64,000 nt of DNA from DATHZQ01 sp965216945 (GCA_965216945.1 CBDCGU010000003.1:3596001-3660000); one strand, 5' to 3'. Shown: positions 1 through 9,191, counted from the stretch's first letter. Program-made: numbers and translations. Notes: generated by a model not told the origin, from the sequence alone.

Positions 1-760
1 GTCGGTGACGTCGCCGACACCGGGGATGGGTCCCTCTTCGTCGACGGGGGTGCCGGTGACGGTGGCGGTGTTCAACAGGTCGGCGGTGATGGTGGAGTCG
101 TAGGAGTACACCAACACGCCGCCCGGTGGCAGCGGCACGGTGTCGTCACCCGATACCAGGGTCATGTCGGCTTGGGTGATGCCGAGATCGGGGTCGTCGA
201 TGACCACGGGGAACAGGTCGGTGTCGCCGGTGTTCTCGACCCGGAAACAGTACGTCACCGCAGTCCCGGTCACGCCGGCCACGATCTCGTCGGTGCCCTC
301 GACCCCGGGACACGCCGCCCCGGCACCATCCAACACCGTCTTCTCCAGCGCAATCGCCGGCGCCACACCCAGGATGACAACCTGGGCGTCGTTGGTGTCG
401 GTGACATCCTCGAGACCGGGGATGGGTCCCTCTTCGTCGACGGGGGTGCCGGTGACGGTGGCGGTGTTCAACAGGTCGGCGGTGATGGTGGAGTCGTAGG
501 AGTACACCAACACGCCGCCCGGTGGCAGCGGCACGGTGTCGTCACCCGATACCAGGGTCATGTCGGCTTGGGTGATGCCGAGATCGGGGTCGTCGATGAC
601 CACGGGGAACAGGTCGGTGTCGCCGGTGTTCTCGACCCGGAAACAGTACGTCACCGCAGTCCCGGTCACGCCGGCCACGATCTCGTCGGTGCCCTCGACC
701 CCGGGACACGCCGCCCCGGCACCATCCAACACCGTCTTCTCCAAGGCAATCGCCGGCGCC
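1..760. repeat. Two tandem near-identical 396-bp coding repeats
   Basis: The repeat period is 396 bp (132 codons): bases 1-364 match 397-760. From about base 21 onward I saw only one small cluster of differences (ttctccagcg against ttctccaagg). The divergent bases are at the repeat junction (positions 9-18). More copies probably continue past the left edge. Confidence 0.9.
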
Positions 761-1875
761 TGGTTGGGGGTGAAGATCAGGATGCCGCCGCCGCTCCACG
801 TGCCCGACTCGGGCAGCGTCGGGAAGCCGTTGTTGTCGCGCGGTGACTCGAGCTGAATGGCCAGCCACGTCGAGCCGGCGGTCATGAGGATGTCCGTTTC
901 GATGACGGCCCACTCCGGACCGACATGGCCGCCGCGGACGGCCTGCACCGGATCGTTGACGACAACCGGACCACACGCCGTCTGGTTGGGTGGTGTGAAC
1001 GGATCGATCACACCTTGCGATGCGCCGTAGGCCGGATTGACCGTGCCGTCGTCGAACACGAGGTCGTCGGCCGCCGTCGGTGCCGTGCCGGCGCCGGTGG
1101 CCACCCACATCACGGAGACGCGGCATTGCCCGTTGGCGCGCGGCGAGTCACTATCGGCGCCGCCATGGCTCGTCTGCAGCGTCACGAGCGTGTCTTCCGC
1201 GAAGGGCTCGTCGAACAGGTACGTCACGGTCTCGGTGGTGGACTCGACCCCCAGTGGGCCCCCGCCCCCGAAATACCAATCGGCGCCGATCTTCCACTTG
1301 ATCTCCGATACCTGGTCGCAGGGCGACGTGTCGTATGCGACGGTGACGGTTGCGCCCCACCACGTGCTGGTGCCGGCGTCGATCGGATCGGTCGGGGGAG
1401 TGATGTCGATGGTGTAGGAGCCCGCAGCACCGTCGCCGAACAGGTCGGTGATGACCGAGGCGTAGGTGACGACTTGCGGAAATCCGGCGGGATCCGCCAC
1501 GGCACTGTCCGAAGCGGTGAACTCGGGCACGACCGCCGCGTTGCCGTTCGTCCCTCCAGGGCCGGTGATCTCGACCCCAAGTGTCTGGTCGGCGGCTGCC
1601 GGAGTGGCGACCTCGAACTTGCCCGTCCACTCCACGATGGCGGCCTCGACGCTGCCCGGCAGATCGAGCGATACGACACCCGGGTCGACGATGTTGTTGT
1701 GCATGCCGACACCGACGCCGGTCGTCGCGAGGCAGCCCTCGACGGACACCGGTATGTCGATCACTTCTGCTGATGCGGGTGCCGGCACGAGGATGGCGAG
1801 CACCAAGGCTACGGCCAGCAGGATCCCGAAGGGGCGTGATTGGGCGCTCACGCGGCGCACGTTGCTCTGACTCAC
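1..1875 (-). CDS. Secreted repeat-rich surface protein (DUF11-like repeats), 3' end cut by window edge
   Basis: The frame is open from a GTG at 1875 to base 1 (625 codons, no stop), so the C-terminus lies outside the window. Residues 1-37 form a signal peptide: basic start, hydrophobic stretch, cleavage near PASA. A unique domain of about 340 residues follows (with WWGATVTVAYD and SHGGADS). Then come 132-residue repeats beginning IALEKTVLDG, each with CPGVEGTDE and a YCFRVENTGDT motif, as in DUF11/CARDB-type adhesin stalks. The N-terminal domain and repeats are clearly paralogous to the protein at 40374-43163, which ends in LPFTG, so I infer that this one is also wall-anchored. Divergent from the collagen-like gene. 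Export and repeat structure are seen; a structural or adhesive role is inference. Confidence 0.85.
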   Translation of the reverse strand, partial: MSQSNVRRVSAQSRPFGILLAVALVLAILVPAPASAEVIDIPVSVEGCLATTGVGVGMHNNIVDPGVVSLDLPGSVEAAIVEWTGKFEVATPAAADQTLGVEITGPGGTNGNAAVVPEFTASDSAVADPAGFPQVVTYASVITDLFGDGAAGSYTIDITPPTDPIDAGTSTWWGATVTVAYDTSPCDQVSEIKWKIGADWYFGGGGPLGVESTTETVTYLFDEPFAEDTLVTLQTSHGGADSDSPRANGQCRVSVMWVATGAGTAPTAADDLVFDDGTVNPAYGASQGVIDPFTPPNQTACGPVVVNDPVQAVRGGHVGPEWAVIETDILMTAGSTWLAIQLESPRDNNGFPTLPESGTWSGGGILIFTPNQAPAIALEKTVLDGAGAACPGVEGTDEIVAGVTGTAVTYCFRVENTGDTDLFPVVIDDPDLGITQADMTLVSGDDTVPLPPGGVLVYSYDSTITADLLNTATVTGTPVDEEGPIPGLEDVTDTNDAQVVILGVAPAIALEKTVLDGAGAACPGVEGTDEIVAGVTGTAVTYCFRVENTGDTDLFPVVIDDPDLGITQADMTLVSGDDTVPLPPGGVLVYSYDSTITADLLNTATVTGTPVDEEGPIPGVGDVTD

Positions 1876-2062
1876 GGCCTGTTACCCCCAATTGGTTGCC
1901 ACCAGTGTGGTCGAGTGGGCATGGCAATCTCAAGTACCCCCGGGCACCGGCTCGTGCGGGCGCTCCTGGCGCTCGTCGTGGTTGGGCACGATGGCGCAGC
2001 CTTGCTCCCTGTAGGTTGGGTCGCGGTGCGGTTCGAGCGAGCTGTGATGAAAGAGGTCGCGG

Positions 2063-2890
2063 ATGAGCAAGTGGACAGACCCACGGTCGCCTGGTCCCGG
2101 ATCGGAACGCCCGCAACCCCCTACCTCGGGACGATGGCTGAGCGGCGTCGGGCTGCCCAGCCAGGAGCTCGGCCGAGATGGCGACTTCTACCTCGACCTC
2201 GATCGGGGTGACGTCTTCGAGAAGCGGAGCGGCACGTGGGTCCTGGCGGCGTCGCTGCGCGGACCGATCGGCGCTCCAGGTCAGGTTGGGCCGCAGGGTG
2301 AGATGGGGCCGGCCGGACCGGTGGGCGACCCCGGCCCGCAAGGGCCTCCTGGAGAACAGGGTCCAGCGGGGCCGCAGGGTCCACCCGGTCAACTCGACGA
2401 GGCGTGGACCGAGGACGGCTCGACGTGGGGTCTCACCGTCCCCGCCGCCGCATTCGCCCTGGCGGATCGCCAGACCGAGAACGACTGGCAGCACAACCAC
2501 GACCAGGGTTTCGTTCAGGCGAGCGACATTCCGGGCGCTTGCCTGAGTGCGGGTGCGACGCTGCCGCACGGTGCACAACTGATGGGCCTGCAGGTGTGGG
2601 CCGCTGCAGCCGGGGGACCGCACGTCGTCCAGCTCAACACGACCCGCATGACGGACCAGATCCACCACAACCGACCGCCCACCGTTCTGGGAAAGGTCTC
2701 CTTCATCGGCCGATCCAACACCCAGGTGCCAATGCAGTACGCCGGCACGGCATCGGGGACGATCGACAACCGGCGCAACATCTACTGGCTCTCGCTCTGC
2801 TTCCCTGGCTGGGACAACTTCCGGCTGCGGGCCGTCCAGATCCTCTACACGCCTGCTCGCCCGACGGATTTGCCAACCGGCACGAAGTGA
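2063..2890 (+). CDS. Bacterial collagen-like protein
   Basis: 275 residues. Residues 40-60 contain a GDFYLDLDRGDVFEK segment of the type that often precedes collagen repeats in bacterial and phage-tail proteins. Residues 67-108 are 14 uninterrupted G-X-Y triplets rich in GPQ, GPP and GPA. A non-repetitive C-terminal domain of about 165 residues follows, which could be a globular or trimerising head. I see no signal peptide, membrane segment or sorting signal, so the export route is unknown. ATG start with an AAGAGGT ribosome-binding site at 2050-2056. Divergent from the repeat-rich surface protein, so the pair may share a 187-bp regulatory gap. The collagen repeat is certain; the function is not. 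Confidence 0.8.
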   Translation: MSKWTDPRSPGPGSERPQPPTSGRWLSGVGLPSQELGRDGDFYLDLDRGDVFEKRSGTWVLAASLRGPIGAPGQVGPQGEMGPAGPVGDPGPQGPPGEQGPAGPQGPPGQLDEAWTEDGSTWGLTVPAAAFALADRQTENDWQHNHDQGFVQASDIPGACLSAGATLPHGAQLMGLQVWAAAAGGPHVVQLNTTRMTDQIHHNRPPTVLGKVSFIGRSNTQVPMQYAGTASGTIDNRRNIYWLSLCFPGWDNFRLRAVQILYTPARPTDLPTGTK

Positions 2891-2908
2891 CGCGTGATCC
2901 GGCTGCGC

Positions 2909-3529
2909 TCAGTCCCAGAGTGTGGGGTGAAGGGTCACCGGTTTGGGGATCGGTTGCCGGTCGGGGTCGGGAGCACCGACCAGCGAAGTCACGAGGCCGG
3001 ACCAGTCGAACTGCTCCGTGATATCCGACGCCTGGATCGTGATGAGCCGATCCGCCGGCACGTAGTTCGGCAGGATGCAGTTGAGGATCGTCTCGATCTC
3101 ATCGCGGAAGCGGTCGTTCGTGCTGCGAACACCGTCGGCCTCGAGGGGAGTGTCGGGAAGAAGCCTGACGAAGAGGTCGTAGGTCGTGCACCACATGCGC
3201 ACCAAGGGCTTCACGTCGAACGGGTCCTCCCCGCCCGTGACCCGAAGGAAGTAGGCGAAGTTGTCGATCACGGCACGGTCGGTGACCAGCACGTCGGCCC
3301 GGTTGCGTAGCTCCAACTCCTGTTGGATCTGAGCCATGATCACCCACAGCTGTGCCTCCGGGGTGGCGCCCTCGTTCAGCCCGAGCGGGTTGAAGCGGAT
3401 GACTTCACGCCCCACCTCGACGCTGCGCCCGCTCCTCCCCACCGCACCGGCAAACGAGTGAACCGCATTGGTCTTGCGCACCGAATGCGACCCGATGAAT
3501 GCGATCTTGAAGCGTTGTGTGGACGTCAC
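2909..3529 (-). CDS. AAA/kinase-type ATPase (AAA_28-like) with altered Walker A
   Basis: 206 residues from a GTG at 3529; the longer frame upstream is arginine-rich and not protein-like. The N-terminus reads KIAFIGSHSVRKT, the position of a P-loop in the NadR/AAA_28-type family, where GSHSxGKT is expected. Here the second P-loop glycine is Arg (codon CGC). A Walker B-like VLVTDRAVIDNFAY follows, then an LRVTGGEDPFD segment and a basic/acidic C-terminal half typical of small nucleoside-kinase-like folds. Convergent with the collagen-like gene and divergent from the CBS gene. It could be a deoxynucleoside or nucleotidyl-sugar kinase-like protein; the substrate is unknown, and the altered P-loop may weaken ATP binding. 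Confidence 0.6.
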   Translation of the reverse strand: MTSTQRFKIAFIGSHSVRKTNAVHSFAGAVGRSGRSVEVGREVIRFNPLGLNEGATPEAQLWVIMAQIQQELELRNRADVLVTDRAVIDNFAYFLRVTGGEDPFDVKPLVRMWCTTYDLFVRLLPDTPLEADGVRSTNDRFRDEIETILNCILPNYVPADRLITIQASDITEQFDWSGLVTSLVGAPDPDRQPIPKPVTLHPTLWD

Positions 3530-3710
3530 GCGAGTTCCCGGCTGGCTGGCGCTCACGGTACCGGCCTGCCGGCGGGTTGCGGCGCACATCGCCGGTTTGC
3601 GAGACTCCCGGCCACGACGCCGCCAGTCCACGGCCGCAGTGGCGAACGGCCCTAGCGGCTGTGGCCGACCACCTGGGATGGTTGCGGCGACCATCGATGG
3701 GAGAAACGTC

Positions 3711-4565
3711 GTGAACCTGGCCGACCAGTTCGCCGAGCACGCTGTCACGTCGCTCGACCTGAGCCGCTATGTGCTGGTCGACGCCGCGATGAAGGTCCGA
3801 GATGTGGTCGGCGCCATGAACGATGCCGGGCACAGGTGCGCCATCGTGTCCAAGGGCGCCGGTCCCGTTGGCATCGTCACCGACCGCGACGTGCTCACGA
3901 GGGTCGTTGGCTATCCCATGACCTGGGAGATGCCGGTCGAGGCCGTGATGACACCCGAGCCGGAGTCCGTGCTGTCCGACCAGTCGGTGGCCGATGCGCT
4001 CGAGCTGATGAACGTGTTCCGATTCCGCAACGTGCCCGTGCTCGACGCCGCCGGTGCCCTCGTCGGCAACCTCGACCGGCATGCGTTCCTGACCTTTGCC
4101 TCCGCAGAGCTGTTCAGCGACGCATCGCTCGACACCCACGATCTCGCCGCCCAGCACGGGCTGCTCTTCGTCGACTTCACCGGGCTCAACCTCCCGCAGC
4201 CGATCACGGTGCGTCCCCACACCGATCTCAAGCGAGTGGTTCACACGATGCGCGGTCGGGGGATCGGCTCGGTGCTGGTCACGGGCGAGGACGGCGTGCT
4301 GGCAGGCATATTCACGGATCACGATGCGCAGACCAAGGTCGCCTGCAAGATGGACAATCTGTACGAAGTGCCGGTGTCCGACGTCATGACCGCATCACCC
4401 GTCACGCTCGAATGCCGCGAGCCCATCGCAACCGGGCTGCGCCTGATGGCCGATCGCAACCTCAGCCACATCCCCCTCACCGGGTCCACGCCGCACCCTG
4501 TCGCCATCGTCTCGTTCCGGGATGTCGCCGACTACCTCGAGTCGACGTTCGTCACGATGGGGTGA
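3711..4565 (+). CDS. Four-CBS-domain protein
   Basis: 284 residues from a GTG at 3711, chosen because GGGAGA (3699-3704) lies six bases upstream; an in-frame ATG at 3678 has no such site. Two Bateman modules are visible: CBS1 (VDAAMKVRDVVGAM...GIVTDRDVLTRVV), CBS2 (VEAVMTPEPESVL...VGNLDRHAFLTF), CBS3 (ITVRPHTDLKRVVHTM...GIFTDHDAQTKV) and CBS4 (VSDVMTASPVTLE...VSFRDVADYLE). There is no fused enzymatic or transport domain. CBS pairs bind adenine nucleotides, so a stand-alone sensor or regulator is likely; the partner is unknown. Soluble and probably cytoplasmic. Confidence 0.85.
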   Translation: MNLADQFAEHAVTSLDLSRYVLVDAAMKVRDVVGAMNDAGHRCAIVSKGAGPVGIVTDRDVLTRVVGYPMTWEMPVEAVMTPEPESVLSDQSVADALELMNVFRFRNVPVLDAAGALVGNLDRHAFLTFASAELFSDASLDTHDLAAQHGLLFVDFTGLNLPQPITVRPHTDLKRVVHTMRGRGIGSVLVTGEDGVLAGIFTDHDAQTKVACKMDNLYEVPVSDVMTASPVTLECREPIATGLRLMADRNLSHIPLTGSTPHPVAIVSFRDVADYLESTFVTMG

Positions 4566-4604
4566 TGGCCCAGCATCGGCGCACCCGCACAGTGCCGCCG
4601 CTGG

Positions 4605-5756
4605 TCAGCTGTACGAAGGCGCGACGGGGCGCGCCGCTGCGACCGTGAGATCGACGATGCGGCGCAGCAGCGTGGGCATCTGTGCGGCCGGCAGTGAGCG
4701 GATCCTGTCCACGGCGCGCGCAGGCTTCTTGTTCCTGCCGCGTATGCCGAGGATGCCTTCGAAGTCGGGGTTGAACTCCACGTAGCGATCGCGCCCAGCA
4801 GCCCTACGTAGTTGACGGTTCAAACGCAGCAGCTCGCCGGTCGGCTTCTCGCTACCTCGAACGTCGCTGTCGAACACCGCAACGTGCGGGATGTGAGCGC
4901 GGCGGCAGATCTCGATGAACAGCGGCAGGTTTGTCTTGCCCCCGCAGTCGACGATCGAGATGGCTTCACGGTCCACGTCGTGGCCGAGGCTGCGGAACAC
5001 ATACGGCAGGGCTTGTTTCTCGCTCATGCCCTCCACCAGCACCGCCACTCTCGAGAAGAGGAGCTCGGAGCGCTCGGCGTCGAACTCGCATGCCGCACGG
5101 AACTCGTCGTCGGCGTCGAGCGGCTGCAGATGCTCGACCGCCGTCACCCCGTGCCGATCTCGGGAGACGAGATGGATCTCCTCGAGCTTCGACACGTTGA
5201 GCAGCCCGGGGGAGTGGGTGGTGTACAGCACTTGGTTACCGTGGCCGGCGAGCCGGCGGAAGATGCGGTAGAGGTAGCGATCGCCGTGTGGTGTCAGGAA
5301 CATCTCCGGCTCCTCGATGACGAACACCACACCGCTCACTGCGACCGCGCACCGCTCCAGGGCTCGGACCAGGGCGACACGAGGCGCAGGAGCACCTTCG
5401 AGCTCCTCGCGGAAGATCTCGACGCAGCGCAGCGCATCCGGGTGGCGGCTGGCCGGGAGCAGGAGGTCGGTGGTGCGGAGATCGGCAGGTATCACGATGA
5501 GGCCGGGCAGGCCGTCGTTGTGTTCCGCCGAGATGACTCGACCGTTGCTAAGGGTGGCCTCGAGAGTTGCGTGACTGGTGCCGTGGCGCACGTCGTTGGG
5601 GTCGAGGCGGTCTTCGGGGTCGAGCAATGTGATGATCCCGGCGAGCATGTTGGACTTCCCCGTGCCCGGCTCGCCGATGAACGCGGCGATGGGCTCCAGC
5701 TCCAGGGAGACACCGCGAGCGGAGCGGAAGTTGATGGCTCGGACCTCTGTGATCAC
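4605..5756 (-). CDS. OLD-family-like ATPase with Toprim domain
   Basis: 383 residues. The N-terminal ABC/SMC-type ATPase has Walker A GEPGTGKS (28-35), Walker B VVFVIEEPEMFL (143-154) and a TTHSP switch (179-183). The C-terminal Toprim has its acidic Glu in LVEGMSEK (E242) and a FDSD pair (D296/D298), the metal-binding residues of OLD nucleases. It is shorter than typical OLD or GajA proteins (about 500-600 residues), and I do not see a clear LSxG signature, so the helical insert seems reduced. No helicase partner is adjacent. Likely a DNA-end-processing or nuclease ATPase, perhaps defensive; that role is inference. Confidence 0.8.
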   Translation of the reverse strand: MITEVRAINFRSARGVSLELEPIAAFIGEPGTGKSNMLAGIITLLDPEDRLDPNDVRHGTSHATLEATLSNGRVISAEHNDGLPGLIVIPADLRTTDLLLPASRHPDALRCVEIFREELEGAPAPRVALVRALERCAVAVSGVVFVIEEPEMFLTPHGDRYLYRIFRRLAGHGNQVLYTTHSPGLLNVSKLEEIHLVSRDRHGVTAVEHLQPLDADDEFRAACEFDAERSELLFSRVAVLVEGMSEKQALPYVFRSLGHDVDREAISIVDCGGKTNLPLFIEICRRAHIPHVAVFDSDVRGSEKPTGELLRLNRQLRRAAGRDRYVEFNPDFEGILGIRGRNKKPARAVDRIRSLPAAQMPTLLRRIVDLTVAAARPVAPSYS

Positions 5757-5891
5757 CGGTGCCTCGTTGGATCGGCGAGATACGGCGCAGACACTAAACG
5801 CCGCCGCCGGGACCGAGCCGCACTCGCACGACGCCGGGAAGGCCGCGCCTCGGCGGTCGGGACCGCCTCGCCTTCCAGCGCCGCGAGTGCG

Positions 5892-7547
5892 TCAGCCCGA
5901 CTGGCGGAGATCGCGACGCCGGAACGCGACGACGGCGAGGCCGAAGAGGACCGCCGTCAGCAGCGCCAGAACCGCACCGTGCCCCCAGTGCATCCCATTC
6001 ACCAGGGGATCGCTGGTGAGGTAGTAGTAGTTGGGCGTCCATCTGGCGAGACCGGCGAGGTCGTCGCTGAGCGGGAGGAAGGCGTTGGCGGCATAGGACG
6101 CCAACCCCAGCCCGACCGACCCGTAGACGGCAGTCCGCATGCGCCCGGTGAGGGCGCCGAGCAGCAGGGCGAGCGCACCGATGACCAGCCCGAGCAACGT
6201 CACGAGCAGAGACGTGGCGGCGAGATTGGCGATGTTCATGCCGAGGCCGCCCGCCAGCGAACCAAGGGCGCCACCGGCGAAGATCCCCACACCCACGCCG
6301 AGCGCCAGTACGACCATCGCCAGACTCTTCTCGCGCACGATCGTTGATCGATCGATCGGGTTGGCCAGGAGCAGCCCCATGGTGTTGCCGGCCTCCTCGC
6401 CGGCCAGCGCCCGAGAGCCGAGCACCACCGTGACGATCATCACGGCGATCGGCGCCATGAGGCTGAACATCTCAACCTGGTACCAGCCCTCCGGCGTGCT
6501 CATGTCACCGCCGCCGAACAGGGCGAGCATCGTCTCCGGGAGCGACTCGGTGAGCGACTGGAGTGCTTCGTCGATGAAGTTGTACATCGGCCCGAGCATG
6601 ACCATGAACAGGAACATGGCACCGGCCGAGATCAACGCAAGCCCCTGGTGCTCGGTTGCAGTCTTGATCCACATGCGGGACACCCGCGCCGAGCCGGCGA
6701 GACGGTCGACCACCTGACGGGTGAGAGGGTTGGCCCGCAGTCGATCTACCAGCGTCGACCGGACCGCCCTTTCCCTGAGGTCGCGACGGTTCACGCCGAC
6801 GAGCGCCACGGCGGCGAAGACGGCGGAGGCGCCGGCGAGGACCGCCACATCGCCCCAGGCGACTCCGTTGTTGGCCGGTTGGCTGCCATCGAAATAGTGC
6901 CACGGCGAGAGCCGCGCCCAGTCTTCGAGACCATCGACCAGCGGCAGCAACCCGGCGGCGAAGAACGATGCCACCATCACGCCGGCCGTCACCCCGGACG
7001 CCACCGAGACGCTTCCGGTAAGGGCACCGATCGCCAGAGCCAGAAAGCCGTAGAACAGGGCGTTGACGAGCATGTGCAGCATCAACGCCTCGATGTGGAT
7101 TCCCGCCACGTTGACGTCGAGGATCGCCGGTGCCGCCACGCCGACGAGCCACAGGATGGCGACGCCGAGCCCGGTGACGAGGAGCAGGCTGCCTGCCTTC
7201 GCCGCCAGCACGTGGGTTCGACTCCGCGGATTGCCCAGGAGCAGCCCGATCGTGCCGTGGCGCTCCTCGCCGGCGATGGAGGCCGAGCCCGTCGAGATCG
7301 CCAGCCCGGCGATGGTGAGCATTCCGTACGAGCCATAGATGGCGCCATACGCCAGGCCGCCCACGTCGGCGTCGGCGGGCATGCTCATGAGGGCCCGCAT
7401 CGCCTCGGGCAGGTCGGTGTACACGGACAGATCGATGTCGCGATACACCGACATCCCGAATATCAGGAAGAGACCCAGCGTCAGCGCCCCGATCGCCATC
7501 CCCTTCCAGCGATCCTGGGTGGTCTTGGTGAAGACGTTGGCGAGCAT
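5892..7547 (-). CDS. ABC-2-type exporter permease (duplicated, about 12 TM)
   Basis: 551 residues, almost wholly hydrophobic. Two homologous halves each begin with a membrane segment and carry the same cytoplasmic motif: GEERHGTIGLLLGNPRSR in the first half and GEEAGNTMGLLLANPIDR in the second. This is the internally duplicated permease seen in exporters of antibiotic or multidrug type. The start ATG shares one base with the stop of the ATPase gene (TGATG), so the two are translationally coupled. Together with the upstream TetR gene it forms a TetR-ATPase-permease operon. Substrate unknown; lipophilic toxic compounds are the usual inference. Confidence 0.85.
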   Translation of the reverse strand: MLANVFTKTTQDRWKGMAIGALTLGLFLIFGMSVYRDIDLSVYTDLPEAMRALMSMPADADVGGLAYGAIYGSYGMLTIAGLAISTGSASIAGEERHGTIGLLLGNPRSRTHVLAAKAGSLLLVTGLGVAILWLVGVAAPAILDVNVAGIHIEALMLHMLVNALFYGFLALAIGALTGSVSVASGVTAGVMVASFFAAGLLPLVDGLEDWARLSPWHYFDGSQPANNGVAWGDVAVLAGASAVFAAVALVGVNRRDLRERAVRSTLVDRLRANPLTRQVVDRLAGSARVSRMWIKTATEHQGLALISAGAMFLFMVMLGPMYNFIDEALQSLTESLPETMLALFGGGDMSTPEGWYQVEMFSLMAPIAVMIVTVVLGSRALAGEEAGNTMGLLLANPIDRSTIVREKSLAMVVLALGVGVGIFAGGALGSLAGGLGMNIANLAATSLLVTLLGLVIGALALLLGALTGRMRTAVYGSVGLGLASYAANAFLPLSDDLAGLARWTPNYYYLTSDPLVNGMHWGHGAVLALLTAVLFGLAVVAFRRRDLRQSG

Positions 7548-8449
7548 CAGGTGACCTCCTCGTCCCGGTAGTAGGTGAGGAAGATCTCCTCGAGGTCGGC
7601 CTCCTGCGACGTGATGTCGACGAGGCTGTAACGCTCCGTCGCCGTCTCGAGCAGCACGTCCATCGTGCCGTCGTACGACAGGCTCATACGGTGGTTGTGC
7701 ACGGCCACGTCACGCGCTCCCGGTACGGATGCGAAGACGGCGGCGTCGACCGGCGTGGTGAACTCCATCTCGACCTTGCGCATCGCCTTCGAACGCAGAT
7801 CGGCAACCGACTCGACCGCAACCAGTGTGCCCCGGCGGATGATCCCGACCCGGTCGGCGACTCGCTGTACCTCCGAGAGCGTGTGGCTGGAGAGGAATAC
7901 CGTCCGGCCGTCGCGTGCGACCTCGCGCATCATGGTCTGGAACTCTCGCTGCACGAGGGGGTCGAGCCCGGAGCTCGGTTCGTCCATGATGAGGACCGTG
8001 GGGTGATTCATGAACGCCTGAATCAGACCGACCTTCTGCCGGTTCCCCGTCGACAGATCGCCGACCTTCTTGTCCATCTCTGCGTCCAGCCGTTCCGCCA
8101 GCTCGGCGACATACGACCAGTCGACGCCGCCGCGGAGGTTGGCGAAGTAGGTGACGGTGTCGCGTCCGGTCAGGTTCGGGTACATCGCCAGGTCGCCGGG
8201 CACGTAGCCGATGTGACGTCGGATCTCGACGGAATGCTCGTGGGTGCCCAGCCCCAAGATCTCGGCGCGCCCTGCGGTGGGGAAGATCTCGTCCAGGACC
8301 GTGCGGATCATCGTCGTCTTGCCGGCGCCGTTGGGCCCGAGGAACCCGAAGACCTCGCCCCGGCGAACGTCCAGATCCAGGTCGACGAGCGCCTCGACCT
8401 GCCCATAGTGCTTGGTCAGCCGTTCGGTGTGGAGTGCGATGTCAGTCAT
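7547..8449 (-). CDS. ABC transporter ATP-binding protein
   Basis: 300 residues from the ATG at 8449, preceded by AGGGAGA; the start overlaps the end of the TetR gene by eight bases. Walker A GPNGAGKT, signature LSTGNRQK, Walker B VLIMDEPSSGLDP and the H-loop SSHTLSEV are all intact. The C-terminal extension of about 90 residues, with a VEMEF domain, is typical of DrrA-like drug-export ATPases. It energises the duplicated permease encoded directly downstream. Confidence 0.92.
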   Translation of the reverse strand: MTDIALHTERLTKHYGQVEALVDLDLDVRRGEVFGFLGPNGAGKTTMIRTVLDEIFPTAGRAEILGLGTHEHSVEIRRHIGYVPGDLAMYPNLTGRDTVTYFANLRGGVDWSYVAELAERLDAEMDKKVGDLSTGNRQKVGLIQAFMNHPTVLIMDEPSSGLDPLVQREFQTMMREVARDGRTVFLSSHTLSEVQRVADRVGIIRRGTLVAVESVADLRSKAMRKVEMEFTTPVDAAVFASVPGARDVAVHNHRMSLSYDGTMDVLLETATERYSLVDITSQEADLEEIFLTYYRDEEVT

Positions 8450-9158
8450 GAGTCTCCCTGGACGTCTCACGCACGGGTTCCGTGCGGTTCTCCGCTGCCA
8501 GCTGTTCCATGGAGCGGATGGCGTTGGCGGCAAACGCATCGGTGATCAGGCCACCGGAGTAGATCTCGTAGACCGTTTGGCCGTATGCCGCGAACTCGGG
8601 GCTGCTGGTGAGCTGCGGGTCGGTGAGGTCGACGCCGAGCAATCGGGCGACGTGGCGATGAAGCACGAGCGCACCGAGGTTCCACATGGTCAGCAAGGCG
8701 ACGCGGCGGCGCATGTCCCCGGCCGGTTGCAAGATCCCGGCATCGACTCCCTGGCGAAAGTACTCCTCGGCGTCTGCGACCAGCTCGTCCACCAGGAGGG
8801 CAACGGCGGGGGAGTCCTCGGTGAGCACGTTGGCGAGGTACCCCAGCAGGACACCGAGGTTGTTGTCGCGGAGCACGGTCAGGAGGTCGATCTGCGGGCC
8901 GGCCGCCATGGCATCGGTCTTGAAGTGGCGGATGGTGGCCGCCACGTGCTCGTCGCAGGCCGCCCGCAGTCCCTCCATCGAGCCAAAGTGATGGATCACC
9001 GACCCGGGTGAGACTCCCGCAAGGTCGGCGATGCGGCGGGCGGTGGTGTCGGTCACGCCGTGATGGGCGATGCACTGGATACCGGCGTCACGGATGCGGG
9101 CCTTGGTCGTGCGGTCGTCGGCGCCAGGATGGGCCGGAACGGGGTCGATTGAACGCAT
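8442..9158 (-). CDS. TetR-family transcriptional regulator
   Basis: 238 residues. The N-terminal helix-turn-helix reads TKARIRDAGIQCIAHHG...ARRIADLAGVSPGSVIHHFGS, the standard TetR DNA-binding pattern. The C-terminal ligand domain is predicted to be all-helical. It is the first gene of an operon with the ABC ATPase and permease (overlaps of 8 bp and 1 bp), so it most likely represses its own operon and is released by an exported ligand. The start ATG lies inside an inverted repeat that is a good operator candidate. No clear Shine-Dalgarno precedes the ATG, and a TATAGA sits close upstream, so a nearly leaderless mRNA is possible. Confidence 0.88.
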   Translation of the reverse strand: MRSIDPVPAHPGADDRTTKARIRDAGIQCIAHHGVTDTTARRIADLAGVSPGSVIHHFGSMEGLRAACDEHVAATIRHFKTDAMAAGPQIDLLTVLRDNNLGVLLGYLANVLTEDSPAVALLVDELVADAEEYFRQGVDAGILQPAGDMRRRVALLTMWNLGALVLHRHVARLLGVDLTDPQLTSSPEFAAYGQTVYEIYSGGLITDAFAANAIRSMEQLAAENRTEPVRETSRETHD

Positions 9159-9191
9159 GTTCGAGATTCTATATCACTGTTCAAGCATGCG
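9154..9191. promoter_or_regulatory. Candidate TetR operator/promoter
   Basis: CGCATG (9154-9159) and CATGCG (9186-9191) form an inverted repeat around an AT-rich core containing TATAGA on the minus strand. It covers the start codon of the TetR gene. Position and symmetry suggest autoregulation; binding is not shown. Confidence 0.5.

Noticed and set aside
4605..5756. Gabija (GajAB) defence system
   Set aside because: The ATPase/Toprim protein is there, but there is no UvrD-like GajB next to it and it is much shorter than GajA.
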